NCBI GenBank assembly: GCA_003176075.1
Contig: PSRN01000269.1
Location: 1-20,027 of the forward strand
Direction: 5' to 3'
From: Bdellovibrio sp.
GTDB taxonomy: Bacteria > Bdellovibrionota > Bdellovibrionia > Bdellovibrionales > Bdellovibrionaceae
Length of the DNA stretch: 20,027 bases
Positions 6,758-14,578 of the stretch are shown here, one piece after another. A model generated the notes under the pieces. It was not told the origin of the DNA and searched no databases. It saw only the letters and a list, made by a program, of their open reading frames with translations. Made by a program: the position numbers and the translations under genes. Each line of letters starts with the position of its first letter. Within the stretch, counting starts at the first letter, position 1.

Positions 6758-7462
6758 CTAAGAACCTATCTCAGGACGACGAACTTGGACTTGTTCCGCC
6801 TTTTGCAAAAAACCAATTAAGAATCTTCGCGCATCAAAGGGCCCCAGGAGCCGCCGCTGCATTCTCCTTTGCCTTTGCGAAGCGAGGGAGCTCTTTGGCG
6901 CCCAAGCCATTGCAACAAGAGTGCGAACGGGAAGACCTCCGCCCAAATGAAAAACCTCCACTATGCGAAAACCATTATTCAAGCCGATAATTGCTGCTTC
7001 GATAAGGCCGGTGGAGTAACAAACCAAAGAAGCGTCTAGAAGTTTCGCCTCGCCGAAGGCCCTTTCAAACAAGAGTCGACCCAGTCCCCCCTGTCGGCTG
7101 CCGGTGACAGGAAGAGAACGATACGGCGGGCAAACAAAAAAACTTTTCAGTTCAATCGAAAAACCCGTGGCGCCTTCATCGGTCTCGATCGAAGACAGAT
7201 ATATGCCGCCAATAACTTCGCCGTGGCTATTCTGAGCAATGATGATTCGACGAACTTGCACAAGCTCTTCGGGCGAAATCTCCAGGAGCACGGTCCACCC
7301 CTGCTCCAGCGCAAAAACCTCGTATCTGGCACGTGAGAAATCGCGAAGAAGCCGAGGCTGATCTGAGGGACAGAATGAATGCAAGGTGATTTTTTCACCT
7401 GCCAGAAAGAGACCGGATGAATCGCCTGCCGTCACTTCGTCGATTTTTGCTCCATCATTCAT
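6758..7462 (-). CDS. GNAT-fold acyltransferase-like protein
   Basis: The 234-residue protein has the acyl-CoA binding signature of the GNAT fold, RQGGLGRLLFERA (123-135), after a beta strand ending FFVCPP. An N-terminal segment, SRARYEVFALEQGW (43-56), resembles the conserved Arg-x-x-x-Phe...Trp block seen in acyl-homoserine lactone synthases and N-acyl amino acid synthases. That likeness is partial, because the following acidic motif of those enzymes is not obvious. The acceptor is unknown. AAGGG seven bases before ATG 7462 supports the start. A basic C-terminal tail (about 195-234) adds residues beyond the domain. The stop codon directly adjoins that of ispA, with no terminator between the converging genes. 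Confidence 0.7.
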   Translation of the reverse strand: MNDGAKIDEVTAGDSSGLFLAGEKITLHSFCPSDQPRLLRDFSRARYEVFALEQGWTVLLEISPEELVQVRRIIIAQNSHGEVIGGIYLSSIETDEGATGFSIELKSFFVCPPYRSLPVTGSRQGGLGRLLFERAFGEAKLLDASLVCYSTGLIEAAIIGLNNGFRIVEVFHLGGGLPVRTLVAMAWAPKSSLASQRQRRMQRRLLGPFDARRFLIGFLQKAEQVQVRRPEIGS

Positions 7463-7921
7463 GGCAAGCCCTTATTGAATGCAAACCCTTGAAGAAAGTC
7501 GTATGCAATGAATGGACCCAGGGGGGCCGCCTCAGCGGAGGATGTGATTTCAGGATTTTCTCGAGCTGGCAAATGATATCGACCGCATGGAGTGACAATC
7601 TGGGTCAGCATTTTTGAATTAAGTATTAAATCGGGAACATCCTTGTTCCCTCCTTCTCCACCAATCTTGCCGAGATGAGCAACTTAGCGTTCCTTGCAGT
7701 GTATTTTACATTTCAGATTGAAATAACCTTCTTCTGGCAGTCGTTTTGTCTATTTCAGCAAGATTGAAAATGGAACTCACAGGCCACTTTGAACTCAGAA
7801 GAACTTCGAGCGATTTGCTTGATCCATAGCTGATCAGGTAAGTAATGTGCCCTTAAAACCGTGGGCAGTTATGCTGAAAGTCAGCGGTTAGAAATTCGTC
7901 AGGCCCGGGGAGCCGGCTTTC
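7463..7921. other. Gene-free stretch between GNAT gene and ahpF
   Basis: About 460 bases hold no convincing gene on either strand; the 66-codon frame at 7417-7617 lacks a ribosome site and overlaps the GNAT start. Visible structure includes a strong hairpin at 7633-7650, an inverted repeat ATTTCA-GAT-TGAAAT at 7710-7724 and a weak hairpin GCTGA-AAG-TCAGC at 7873-7885. No T-run marks a clear terminator for ahpF. The GNAT promoter should lie in the left part. Confidence 0.6.
7633..7650. repeat. Perfect seven-pair hairpin of unknown role
   Basis: GGGAACA (7633-7639) and TGTTCCC (7644-7650) pair perfectly around a TCCT loop. Neither strand has a following T-run, so it is not a classic terminator. 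Its style, a short perfect palindrome with a tiny loop in a gap, resembles repetitive extragenic palindromes and the pair at 15425-15468. Confidence 0.5.
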
Positions 7922-9484
7922 CTACCCCTTGCGCCCGTAGGTGCGATCCTCAAACGCCGCCAGCGCGGCTTTAGCCCCCTCGCCCATGGCGATCACAATT
8001 TGCTTGTAGGGCACAGTCGTCACATCCCCCGCGGCATAAATTCCAGGGACGCTCGTGTGACATTTTTCATCGACAACAACTTCGCCGAACTTGGAGAGTT
8101 CGACGGCCCCCTTGGCAAACGCGCTGTTGGGGATAAGACCGATCTGGATAAAGACCCCATCGACCTCAAGATCAACGTTTTTATCCGTCTTGCGATCGAC
8201 ATATTTTAAACTCACAATCTTTTTTCCATTGCCGGTCAATTCCGTCGTTTTCGCTCCGGTAATGATGGAAGTGTTGGAAAGTGATTTCAACTTGTCGATT
8301 AAGATTTGGTCCGCCTTTAACGTCTCACCGAATTCAAGCAGTTTCACTTCTCCAGCGATGGCCGCCAAATCAATGGCCGCTTCAACGCCGGAGTTGCCGC
8401 CACCCACGACAATGATCTTCTTGCCTTTGTAAAAAGGCCCGTCGCAATGCGGGCAGTAAGCCACGCCGCGCCCGATGTATTCCTTTTCGCCAGGCACGCC
8501 GAGCTCCCGCCACTTCGCCCCCGAGGCAATAATAACAGACTGCGCGGAAAGCGATTCCCCGCCTTCAAGAAGAATTTTTCGATCGCGCGACAGCGTTTTG
8601 ACCCGACGTCGGTCAAAAACCGTTACGGGATATGAGGCCAAATGCTTGTACAAATCCTCGGCGAGTTGGGGCCCTTCGGTGTACACAACCGAAATCAGAT
8701 TTTCAATCCCCTTGGTGTCCTGCACCTGCCCGCCAATTCGCTCCGCCAACAGAGCGGTCTTTAGACCTTTACGGACACTGTATATCGCGGCCGTCACGCC
8801 GGCAGGCCCGCCGCCAATCACGGCAACGTCAAAGTCGCCGAGTTGATGACTTTCGCCTTGGACCTCGTCACCTGCGATCTCTCTTGTCCCAAAGTGAGCT
8901 TCCAACTTAGCGAGCAAATCGAGAAAATGAATTCTTCCCGAATGAATAAGTTTCCCCTCGCTGACCACACTTGGAACACCCTGAATACTCAGAGCCGCGA
9001 TCTCAGATTCGGCATAGGCGCCATCCACCATTTCGTGGACGAAGTCGGAATGAACCAGCGCCATTTGGTTTAAGGCTTGCACCACGTCCGGACAATTTTC
9101 ACAAGTCAGCGAAATAAACGTCTGTAGCCGAATTGGACCGTTGAGAGCACGAATGCGAGCGCGGAGACCGGAATCCGGCATCTTTCCTTTTCCATCAGTA
9201 TTGAGGATGGCCACAATGAGCGAGGTGAACTCATGTCCGCCCGGAATACCACGAAAGCGAAGGCCGGTCGCCTTGCTTTCTCTTTCGATATGGAACGACG
9301 GACTCGGAGACGATTGCCCCGAAGATTCCACTAGAATCTTCGAAGATGTGGACCTGAGATCCTCCAGCATCTCGATCAACTCGTGCTGATTTTGATGATC
9401 GCTTTCATCATATACAAGCTTGACGGGTCTCTCGAGCTTGCCAAAAACTTCCTGCAATTGCGATTTCATCTCAGAATCGATCAT
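7922..9484 (-). CDS. ahpF: Alkyl hydroperoxide reductase subunit F
   Basis: AhpF passes electrons from NADH through FAD and two disulfide centres to AhpC. The 520-residue length matches E. coli AhpF (521). The N-terminal double thioredoxin-fold domain carries LTCENCPDVVQALN with Cys128 and Cys131; E. coli has CHNC at this site. The FAD-binding VIGGGPAGVTAAIYSVRKG starts near 222. The active-site pair in CPHCDGPFYKG is Cys344/Cys347. The NADH-binding VVGGGNSGVEAAIDLA follows at about 359. The C-terminal AAGDVTTVPYKQIVIAMGEG closes the FAD site. GGGAGG lies four bases before the ATG. It is second to ahpC on the minus strand, separated by a 149-base gap with a strong hairpin. Confidence 0.96.
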   Translation of the reverse strand: MIDSEMKSQLQEVFGKLERPVKLVYDESDHQNQHELIEMLEDLRSTSSKILVESSGQSSPSPSFHIERESKATGLRFRGIPGGHEFTSLIVAILNTDGKGKMPDSGLRARIRALNGPIRLQTFISLTCENCPDVVQALNQMALVHSDFVHEMVDGAYAESEIAALSIQGVPSVVSEGKLIHSGRIHFLDLLAKLEAHFGTREIAGDEVQGESHQLGDFDVAVIGGGPAGVTAAIYSVRKGLKTALLAERIGGQVQDTKGIENLISVVYTEGPQLAEDLYKHLASYPVTVFDRRRVKTLSRDRKILLEGGESLSAQSVIIASGAKWRELGVPGEKEYIGRGVAYCPHCDGPFYKGKKIIVVGGGNSGVEAAIDLAAIAGEVKLLEFGETLKADQILIDKLKSLSNTSIITGAKTTELTGNGKKIVSLKYVDRKTDKNVDLEVDGVFIQIGLIPNSAFAKGAVELSKFGEVVVDEKCHTSVPGIYAAGDVTTVPYKQIVIAMGEGAKAALAAFEDRTYGRKG

Positions 9485-9507
9485 TTATCCTCCCTATGGT
9501 AAACAAA

Positions 9508-9554
9508 AGCCTCTGCATCTACGGTGAACCGACAAACGCAGAGGCTGTTTTTTT
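9508..9554. terminator. Strong hairpin terminator between ahpC and ahpF
   Basis: AGCCTCTGC (9508-9516) pairs perfectly with GCAGAGGCT (9538-9546). An inner CGG-TGAA-CCG hairpin sits in the loop. On the plus strand seven T residues follow (9548-9554). On the minus strand, the direction of ahpC and ahpF, the stem is followed by TTTTGTTT, so it can also act that way. It would stop or reduce transcription passing from ahpC into ahpF. Confidence 0.75.
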
Positions 9555-9633
9555 AGAAGAATTGGCAAAATGCCCTGGTACCGAGCTCAACAGCTATTCG
9601 AACTTAGTGGTTCATCCGGCAAATTTCTGGCAC

Positions 9634-10200
9634 TTAGATCTTACCGACTAAATCAAGTCCGGGTTTCAGTGTCTTGCCACCGGGCTGCCATTTCGCGGGA
9701 CAAACTTCGTTGGGGTGAGTGGCAATAAACTGAGCCGCCTGCACTTTACGGAGAAGCTCGTCGGCATTTCGGCCAATGCCATTTTCCTGAACTTCAGCAA
9801 TCTTGATGCGACCTTCAGGATCAACGACAAAAGTTCCGCGATAGGCCAGACCGTCGCTCTCGATATAAACTCCAAAAGAGCGCGCGAGATGCCCGGTCGG
9901 ATCAGCCAGCATCGGATATTTGATCTTCTTAATGGTCTCCGAAGCATCGTGCCAGGCCTTATGCACAAAATGGGTGTCAGTGCTGACCGAGTAAACTTCG
10001 ACGCCCATTTTTTGAAATGCCTCGTACTTGTCTGCCATGTCACCCAGTTCAGTGGGGCAAACAAAAGTGAAGTCAGCCGGGTAGAAAAAGAAAATCGACC
10101 ATTTGCCGGCCAGATCATTGTGGGTCACGGTCTTAAAGGCCCCCTTATGATAAGCTTGCACTTTAAATTCCGGGATTTTTGTATTGATGATTGTGTTCAT
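9634..10200 (-). CDS. ahpC: Alkyl hydroperoxide reductase subunit C (peroxiredoxin)
   Basis: AhpC is a typical two-cysteine peroxiredoxin that reduces hydrogen peroxide, organic peroxides and peroxynitrite in the cytoplasm. At 188 residues it matches E. coli AhpC (187). The peroxidatic Cys48 lies in FYPADFTFVCPTELGD and the resolving Cys167 in NEVCPAKWQPG. Thr45 of the PxxxT-like site and the DPTGHLARSFGVY segment are conserved. The C-terminal tail after the resolving cysteine is full length, as in peroxide-sensitive enzymes that can be over-oxidised. AAGGAG seven bases before the ATG gives a strong ribosome site. The gene diverges from oxyR and precedes ahpF, so OxyR is the likely activator. 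Confidence 0.97.
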   Translation of the reverse strand: MNTIINTKIPEFKVQAYHKGAFKTVTHNDLAGKWSIFFFYPADFTFVCPTELGDMADKYEAFQKMGVEVYSVSTDTHFVHKAWHDASETIKKIKYPMLADPTGHLARSFGVYIESDGLAYRGTFVVDPEGRIKIAEVQENGIGRNADELLRKVQAAQFIATHPNEVCPAKWQPGGKTLKPGLDLVGKI

Positions 10201-10238
10201 GTTTTTCTCCTTCGTTTTGGTTGAGTTTGAAGATTCCT

Positions 10239-10319
10239 CTTATACTTCAATTCACTATCGCGCAAATTCTTTGAATTATGAAATCGATTGTTTTTATCGT
10301 TCGATAGATGCAGGCTATC
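10239..10319. promoter_or_regulatory. ahpC-oxyR divergent control region with OxyR-like sites
   Basis: On the minus strand a TATAAG -10-like box for ahpC lies at 10239-10244, with a poor TTTGCG -35 sixteen bases upstream. Inverted repeats fill the rest: AATTC-TTT-GAATT (10265-10277), AATCGATT (10282-10289), TATCG-TT-CGATA (10295-10306) and GATAG-N7-CTATC (10303-10319). The last fits the ATAG-N7-CTAT half-site form known for OxyR. It ends four bases before the oxyR start, consistent with autorepression. Assignment to OxyR is inference from the neighbouring gene. Confidence 0.55.
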
Positions 10320-10322
10320 ACC

Positions 10323-11267
10323 ATGCCAACTTTGACCCAGCTTGAATATTTGGTGGCGGTCGAACGGCTGCGTCATTTTGGTAAGGCGGCAAAGGCATGC
10401 CATGTTTCGCAACCGACTCTCAGCATGCAACTTCGCAAACTCGAAGAGGAGTATGGGATTCTATTCTTTGACCGCAGTAAGCAGCCGATATTGCCAACCT
10501 CGGAAGGGCTCGGCATTATTGAACAGGCCAAGGCCGTGCTGCGTGAAATGGGCAAGCTTGATCACCTCGGAAAAAATCGCAAGCTGGAGCCTGTGGGGGA
10601 ATTTAAACTTGCCTTGATTCCCACCGTCGCTCCCTACTTGCTTCCCCTATTTCTAGAGCCCTTTGCGAAGCGTTATCCTGAGATCAAATTGTTTATCGAG
10701 GAATTGACGACCCAAAACATTTTAGACGCGCTTGAGAACGATCAGGTCGATGCGGGAATTTTGGTCACTCCTCTCAAAGGCGAAAATTTTCTCGAGATAC
10801 CTTTGTACTATGAACCTTTTTGGCTGCTGGTGAATGAGAAACATCCTCTGGCCAAACTGAGCGCCGTTCACGAGGAAAAACTCGACAACAAGGACGTGTG
10901 GCTTCTCTCGGAGGGACATTGTTTGCGCAACCAGATCGTGCGCATTTGTTCCCTCCGCGGCAAACCTGGGATTTTTCCCAATGTACACCTGGAAAGCGGC
11001 AGCCTTGAAACCATCATCCATCTGGTTGAACAAGGCCATGGCTACACTTTGCTTCCTCACCTGGCGACCAAGACCGAACGACTCTCGCGCGGCACGCTCC
11101 TGAAACCTTTCAGTAAGCCCGTTCCCAGCCGCGAGGTCAGTCTGGTTTATCGCCGGACTCAATATAAACAACCGATTCTCAACGCGTTGGCCAGCGAAGT
11201 GAGAAAGTGCCTGCCGAAGGATCTGCCCCAAGAAAAATCAAAGGCGATTGAAGTGGTCAAGGTGTAA
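10323..11267 (+). CDS. oxyR: Hydrogen peroxide sensor and LysR-type activator OxyR
   Basis: The 314-residue LysR-family regulator begins MPTLTQLEYLVAVERLRHFG and has the helix-turn-helix in KAAKACHVSQPTLSMQLRKL (21-40). The effector domain contains SEGHCLRNQIVRIC with Cys200 and Cys209. These occupy the places of E. coli Cys199 and Cys208, with the same nine-residue spacing, and form the peroxide-sensing disulfide. ATG 10323 was preferred over ATG 10308 because it matches the family N-terminus and has CAGG upstream, while 10308 has no ribosome site. The gene diverges from ahpC across about 120 bases of palindrome-rich DNA. This is the textbook arrangement in which oxidised OxyR activates ahpCF. 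Confidence 0.95.
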   Translation: MPTLTQLEYLVAVERLRHFGKAAKACHVSQPTLSMQLRKLEEEYGILFFDRSKQPILPTSEGLGIIEQAKAVLREMGKLDHLGKNRKLEPVGEFKLALIPTVAPYLLPLFLEPFAKRYPEIKLFIEELTTQNILDALENDQVDAGILVTPLKGENFLEIPLYYEPFWLLVNEKHPLAKLSAVHEEKLDNKDVWLLSEGHCLRNQIVRICSLRGKPGIFPNVHLESGSLETIIHLVEQGHGYTLLPHLATKTERLSRGTLLKPFSKPVPSREVSLVYRRTQYKQPILNALASEVRKCLPKDLPQEKSKAIEVVKV

Positions 11268-11299
11268 TGATTTGGCGGTGATTTGGTGGTGATTTAGTA
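11268..11299 (+). repeat. Triple 11-base tandem repeat before tlyA
   Basis: TGATTTGGCGG (11268-11278), TGATTTGGTGG (11279-11289) and a degenerate TGATTTAGTA (11290-11299) run head to tail from just after the oxyR stop to the tlyA start. The second copy supplies the only GG-rich ribosome-binding candidate (GGTGG, ten bases before ATG). Copy number could therefore affect tlyA translation. Confidence 0.75.
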
Positions 11300-12139
11300 A
11301 TGACAAAGTTCAGATTGGACCAACTCTTGGTGCGGCTTGGGCTGGCCACCACCCGCACCAAGGCGCAAGAGTTAGTGACCGAGGGACAAGTGGAAATTCT
11401 TAAGAACGACCGATGGATCAAAGCCCTTCAGGCCGGGCAATCCATTCCTTTCGACACGCCGATTCGACTCAATGATTCAGACGTTCTCACGTATGTCTCC
11501 CGGGGCGGCCGCAAGCTCGCCGGTGCCTTGGCGGATTTCGCGATCAACCCCCACGGCATGGATTGTCTGGATCTCGGGCAATCGACCGGGGGGTTTACCG
11601 ATTGCCTCATTCAAAAAGGCGCAAGCCGGGTGGTCGGTGTCGACGTGGGCGAAGGACAGATCCATCCCTCGCTGGTAAATCACCCGCGCGTGCGTTGGTT
11701 CGAAAAACTTCACCTTCGTGAGCTAAAGAATGCGGCTGGCTTCCTTGCGCTGGTACCGCCCGCGGGGTTCGATCTTGTCGTCGCTGATCTTTCTTTCGTA
11801 TCATTGATTGGCAGCCTGGATGAGATCCTGCCCTGGGGGGCGCGAGCCGTTCTTCTGATTAAACCTCAGTTTGAGCTGGCCCACCTGCCCGCCCACCCCC
11901 GCCCCCGGCGAAAAAAATTGGTGGTTTTCACTGAAAAAGTGTTTGAAGATTTGAAATTGAAAATCGCAGGCGAGCTGCGAGCCCGCGGGTGGGAACTGCG
12001 GGCTTCCACACTTTCGCCAATTCGAGGAAAAGATGGGAACCAAGAATTCTTTATCGACGCGCAAGAATCTGCAAGCGGTGAATCTTCCGGTAGCACCCTT
12101 ACTATTAAAAGAGAGTCTAAATCTCGTGAGAATCGTTAG
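11300..12139 (+). CDS. tlyA: TlyA family rRNA 2'-O-methyltransferase
   Basis: TlyA methylates ribose in 16S and/or 23S rRNA and in some bacteria determines capreomycin sensitivity; older names call it a hemolysin. Residues 5-33 (RLDQLLVRLG...EGQVEI) form an S4 RNA-binding domain, and YVSRGGRKL marks the linker. The methyltransferase core has CLDLGQSTGGFTDCLIQ, where a Gln replaces the usual small residue, and DLSFVSL. The proposed catalytic set Lys-Asp-Lys-Glu is intact at Lys72, Asp163, Lys188 and Glu249. After KPQFE the usual Gly-rich loop is replaced by a Pro/Arg-rich segment (AHLPAHPRPRRKK). About 25 hydrophilic residues extend the C-terminus and overlap the next gene. It leads a three-gene operon. 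Confidence 0.92.
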   Translation: MTKFRLDQLLVRLGLATTRTKAQELVTEGQVEILKNDRWIKALQAGQSIPFDTPIRLNDSDVLTYVSRGGRKLAGALADFAINPHGMDCLDLGQSTGGFTDCLIQKGASRVVGVDVGEGQIHPSLVNHPRVRWFEKLHLRELKNAAGFLALVPPAGFDLVVADLSFVSLIGSLDEILPWGARAVLLIKPQFELAHLPAHPRPRRKKLVVFTEKVFEDLKLKIAGELRARGWELRASTLSPIRGKDGNQEFFIDAQESASGESSGSTLTIKRESKSRENR

Positions 12140-13103
12140 CCTCGTTAGTCTGGCGCTGATCCTCATCTCTTGCCAATCGCTCCAAAGAAGAAGTGGAGCT
12201 CCCCCGCCCCCTTCGGCACCCGGCGCGGCCCAGCCGCCCGCTCCGCCAGCTCCCCCTCCGGGACCCGTGGTGAAAGAATTCGGCACCGAGAAGGAAGTTC
12301 CCGCCACACCCCTGCCGCCGCCTGAGGTTTCCCGCCCCGCGGCTGAAGCCCCGAAATTGGGCGTGATCTTAGGCCCGGGGGGGCTTCGGGCCTATGCTCA
12401 CGCCGGGGTTTTACAGGAACTTCACCGGCTTCGCGTACCCATCGCCGCCATCGGCGGACTGGAGATGGGGGCGCTCCCTGCCGCTCTTTATGCCGTCAAA
12501 CCTCAAGGCTTCGAAGCCGAGTGGCAAATGATGAAATTGAAAGAAGAGGATTTTTCAAAGCATGGCTTTCTCACCGGCAAACAATTGAAGGACTTGAGTG
12601 AGTGGCAAGATTACCTGCAGACCCTATTCGGGACGGCCCGCATCGAAGACGCGCGAATTCCGTTTGGTTGCCTGACCGTCAACTTACAAAACCAGCAAGT
12701 TTTAATGATGAATCGCGGGGTGATGGCCCAGGCGCTACCCTATTGTTTGTCCTTTCCTCCTTTTTTTCGCGCTTTCGACCGCCATGTAGCGGGAGCGTCG
12801 CAGCTGACCGCCATGGCACGGTATCTGCGGCAAAAAGGAGCCACCTCCATTCTCTATGTCAATGTTTTAGGGGAAAAAGGGCGCGCGGTGCTGCCGGTGG
12901 GCGCCGAGGGAAACGCCGTCGTTTGGAACGTGACGTCCTCGTCGCTGGACCTGCAAGCGTCATCGGTGCAAGAGACTTTGCAGGTTCCGCTGGTGGAGGA
13001 AATCACCGCTTTTTCGCGGCGCCGGGAAATGGTACAAAAAGGCAAGGAAAGCGCGGCTAAACTCTTGCCTTCAATTTTGCAAAAGATGGGGTTTGATTTA
13101 TGA
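12126..13103 (+). CDS. Patatin-fold lipoprotein lacking the catalytic dyad
   Basis: GTG at 12126 gives 325 residues that begin MRIVSLVSLALILISCQSL, a lipoprotein signal with lipidated Cys16. The frame is open from 12033, but that start would bury the signal. Residues 24-75 are a Pro/Ala-rich linker. The patatin domain starts LGVILGPGGLRAYAHAGVLQ (78-97), the oxyanion-loop region. The nucleophile elbow, normally GxSxG before a GALYA-like helix, reads GLEMG (111-115), so Glu113 (GAG at 12462-12464) takes the place of Ser. The dyad Asp, normally in DGG/DGA, is missing: the site reads VAGAS, with Ala222. The fold is recognisable but phospholipase activity by the known mechanism is not expected. 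It overlaps tlyA by 14 bases and pepP by four. Confidence 0.8.
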   Translation: MRIVSLVSLALILISCQSLQRRSGAPPPPSAPGAAQPPAPPAPPPGPVVKEFGTEKEVPATPLPPPEVSRPAAEAPKLGVILGPGGLRAYAHAGVLQELHRLRVPIAAIGGLEMGALPAALYAVKPQGFEAEWQMMKLKEEDFSKHGFLTGKQLKDLSEWQDYLQTLFGTARIEDARIPFGCLTVNLQNQQVLMMNRGVMAQALPYCLSFPPFFRAFDRHVAGASQLTAMARYLRQKGATSILYVNVLGEKGRAVLPVGAEGNAVVWNVTSSSLDLQASSVQETLQVPLVEEITAFSRRREMVQKGKESAAKLLPSILQKMGFDL

Positions 13104-14428
13104 ATCGGAGGCCGTTGGAAAATCTACGACTCTTCAAGGAACGCCGGGAGCGGGTCGCCGAGAAGTTGCAAGGGAGCGTTTTGGTCCTCACCTCGCCCGA
13201 GGAATCCCTTCGCAACGGCAGCGTCGGTCACCCCTTCCGCCAGGATTCCAACCTCTATTACCTGACAGGTTTTGAAGAGCCGGAAAGTGTTTTTGTCTTT
13301 CGCCCGGGCACAAAACCCGAAACTATTCTTTTTGTCCGCCGCCGCAACCCCGAACGGGAAACCTGGGACGGGTTTCGCTTCGGCCCCGAGCTGGCGCAAA
13401 GGGAATTTCAAGTGGATGCGGCTTTTCCCATCGAGGAATTCAGCCAGCGAATCGCCGAACTTCTCAAGGGTGCCGATCGAATCTACTATCGCCCCTACCG
13501 GAACCGCAAGATGGATCAACTGATGGAGACCGTTTTGCTTGAGCAAAAATCAAGTCTTGGACGAACGGGCCTTGGCTTGCTGCCGCTTTATGATTCCGAT
13601 GAGTTTCTCGGCGATTTTCGCGTTATCAAGTCCGATCTCGATTTGCTGAACCACCGGCGGGCCTGCGATTTGTCGGTGGAGGCGCACGTCCAGACGATGA
13701 AATACGTTCGGCCCGGAATGAGCGAGCGCGAGATTCACGGTTACTTCATTTACCAGATCATGAAACGAGGGGCGGCCCGCGAAGGTTACAACTCAATTAT
13801 CGCTTCGGGCCCCAATGCCTGCACTCTTCATTATATTTTCAACGACCGCGAACTTCGCAACGGCGATCTGCTCCTTGTCGACGCCGCGGGCGAGTTTAAT
13901 TATTTCACCTCGGACATCACACGAACCTACCCGGTGAATGGACAATTCACGGATGCGCAAGCGGAGGTCTACGAGGGCGTCTTGCGAGTCCAGAAAGCCG
14001 TGATTGAATCAGTGAAACCGGGACTGCCCTTCGCCAAACTTCACGAACTGGGCGCGGCACTGCTGACCGACGTCATGCTGGAGTTGGGACTCTTGACCGG
14101 CCGGCGAGACGACCTTGTGGCCGCCAACAAACACCGCAAGTATTACCCCCATGGGGTCGGTCATTTCCTCGGGATGGATGTGCACGACCAAGGGCTCTAT
14201 GTGCGAAACCGAAAGGGCGAGCCGCGTGAGATTCAACCGGGAATGGTGTTCACGGTGGAGCCCGGCCTCTACATTCCGGCGGACGATGCGGAAGCCGCCG
14301 AACATTACCGGGGGATCGGCGTGCGAATCGAAGACAATATTTTGGTGACGAACGCGGGCTATGAAGTTCTCACGCGAGAGTGTCCAAAGGAAATCCAGGA
14401 TCTCGGTAAAATCGTCGGGGCGCAGTGA
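13100..14428 (+). CDS. pepP: Xaa-Pro aminopeptidase (PepP type)
   Basis: This M24 metallopeptidase removes N-terminal residues before proline. The 442 residues match E. coli PepP (441). The N-terminal creatinase-like domain contains FRQDSNLYYLTGFEEPES (46-63). The pita-bread catalytic domain carries all five metal ligands: Asp261 in LLLVDAAGE, Asp272 in TSDITRTYPV, His355 in PHGVGHFLGMDVHD, Glu387 in FTVEPGLYIP and Glu411 in GVRIEDNILVT. No signal peptide is seen, so it is cytoplasmic. The ATG shares the ATGA overlap with the stop of the patatin-like gene, suggesting coupled translation. No clear terminator follows. Confidence 0.95.
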   Translation: MNRRPLENLRLFKERRERVAEKLQGSVLVLTSPEESLRNGSVGHPFRQDSNLYYLTGFEEPESVFVFRPGTKPETILFVRRRNPERETWDGFRFGPELAQREFQVDAAFPIEEFSQRIAELLKGADRIYYRPYRNRKMDQLMETVLLEQKSSLGRTGLGLLPLYDSDEFLGDFRVIKSDLDLLNHRRACDLSVEAHVQTMKYVRPGMSEREIHGYFIYQIMKRGAAREGYNSIIASGPNACTLHYIFNDRELRNGDLLLVDAAGEFNYFTSDITRTYPVNGQFTDAQAEVYEGVLRVQKAVIESVKPGLPFAKLHELGAALLTDVMLELGLLTGRRDDLVAANKHRKYYPHGVGHFLGMDVHDQGLYVRNRKGEPREIQPGMVFTVEPGLYIPADDAEAAEHYRGIGVRIEDNILVTNAGYEVLTRECPKEIQDLGKIVGAQ

Positions 14429-14578
14429 GAAGCATGAGATCGAATACAAATTCTGTCTCTCTCTGATGCGCGCTTCGCACGCTAACGACGACTTCTCGGC
14501 AACTTCCATTTTTTTCAAAAAACAGGCAAGCGTTTCGGCGCGCTCGGAGTCATAGACAATTTCCCAGACTTTTCTCAA

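Noticed and set aside
11801..12307. Minus-strand 168-codon Gly/Ala-rich frame across tlyA and the patatin-like gene
   Set aside because: Its composition reflects the Pro/Ala-rich linker on the other strand; no start signal.
12126..13103. Annotation of the patatin-like lipoprotein as an active phospholipase
   Set aside because: Both the nucleophile Ser and the dyad Asp are absent from their expected places.
14498..14522. Possible terminator with a T-run after pepP
   Set aside because: TTTTTT-C-AAAAAA is an A/T-only inverted repeat with no GC stem, so it does not meet the pattern of an intrinsic terminator.
14009..14578. Minus-strand 189-codon frame with a plausible-looking first 60 residues
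   Set aside because: Two thirds lie opposite pepP, whose five metal ligands prove the other strand. The non-overlapping part has no ribosome site and no family likeness.
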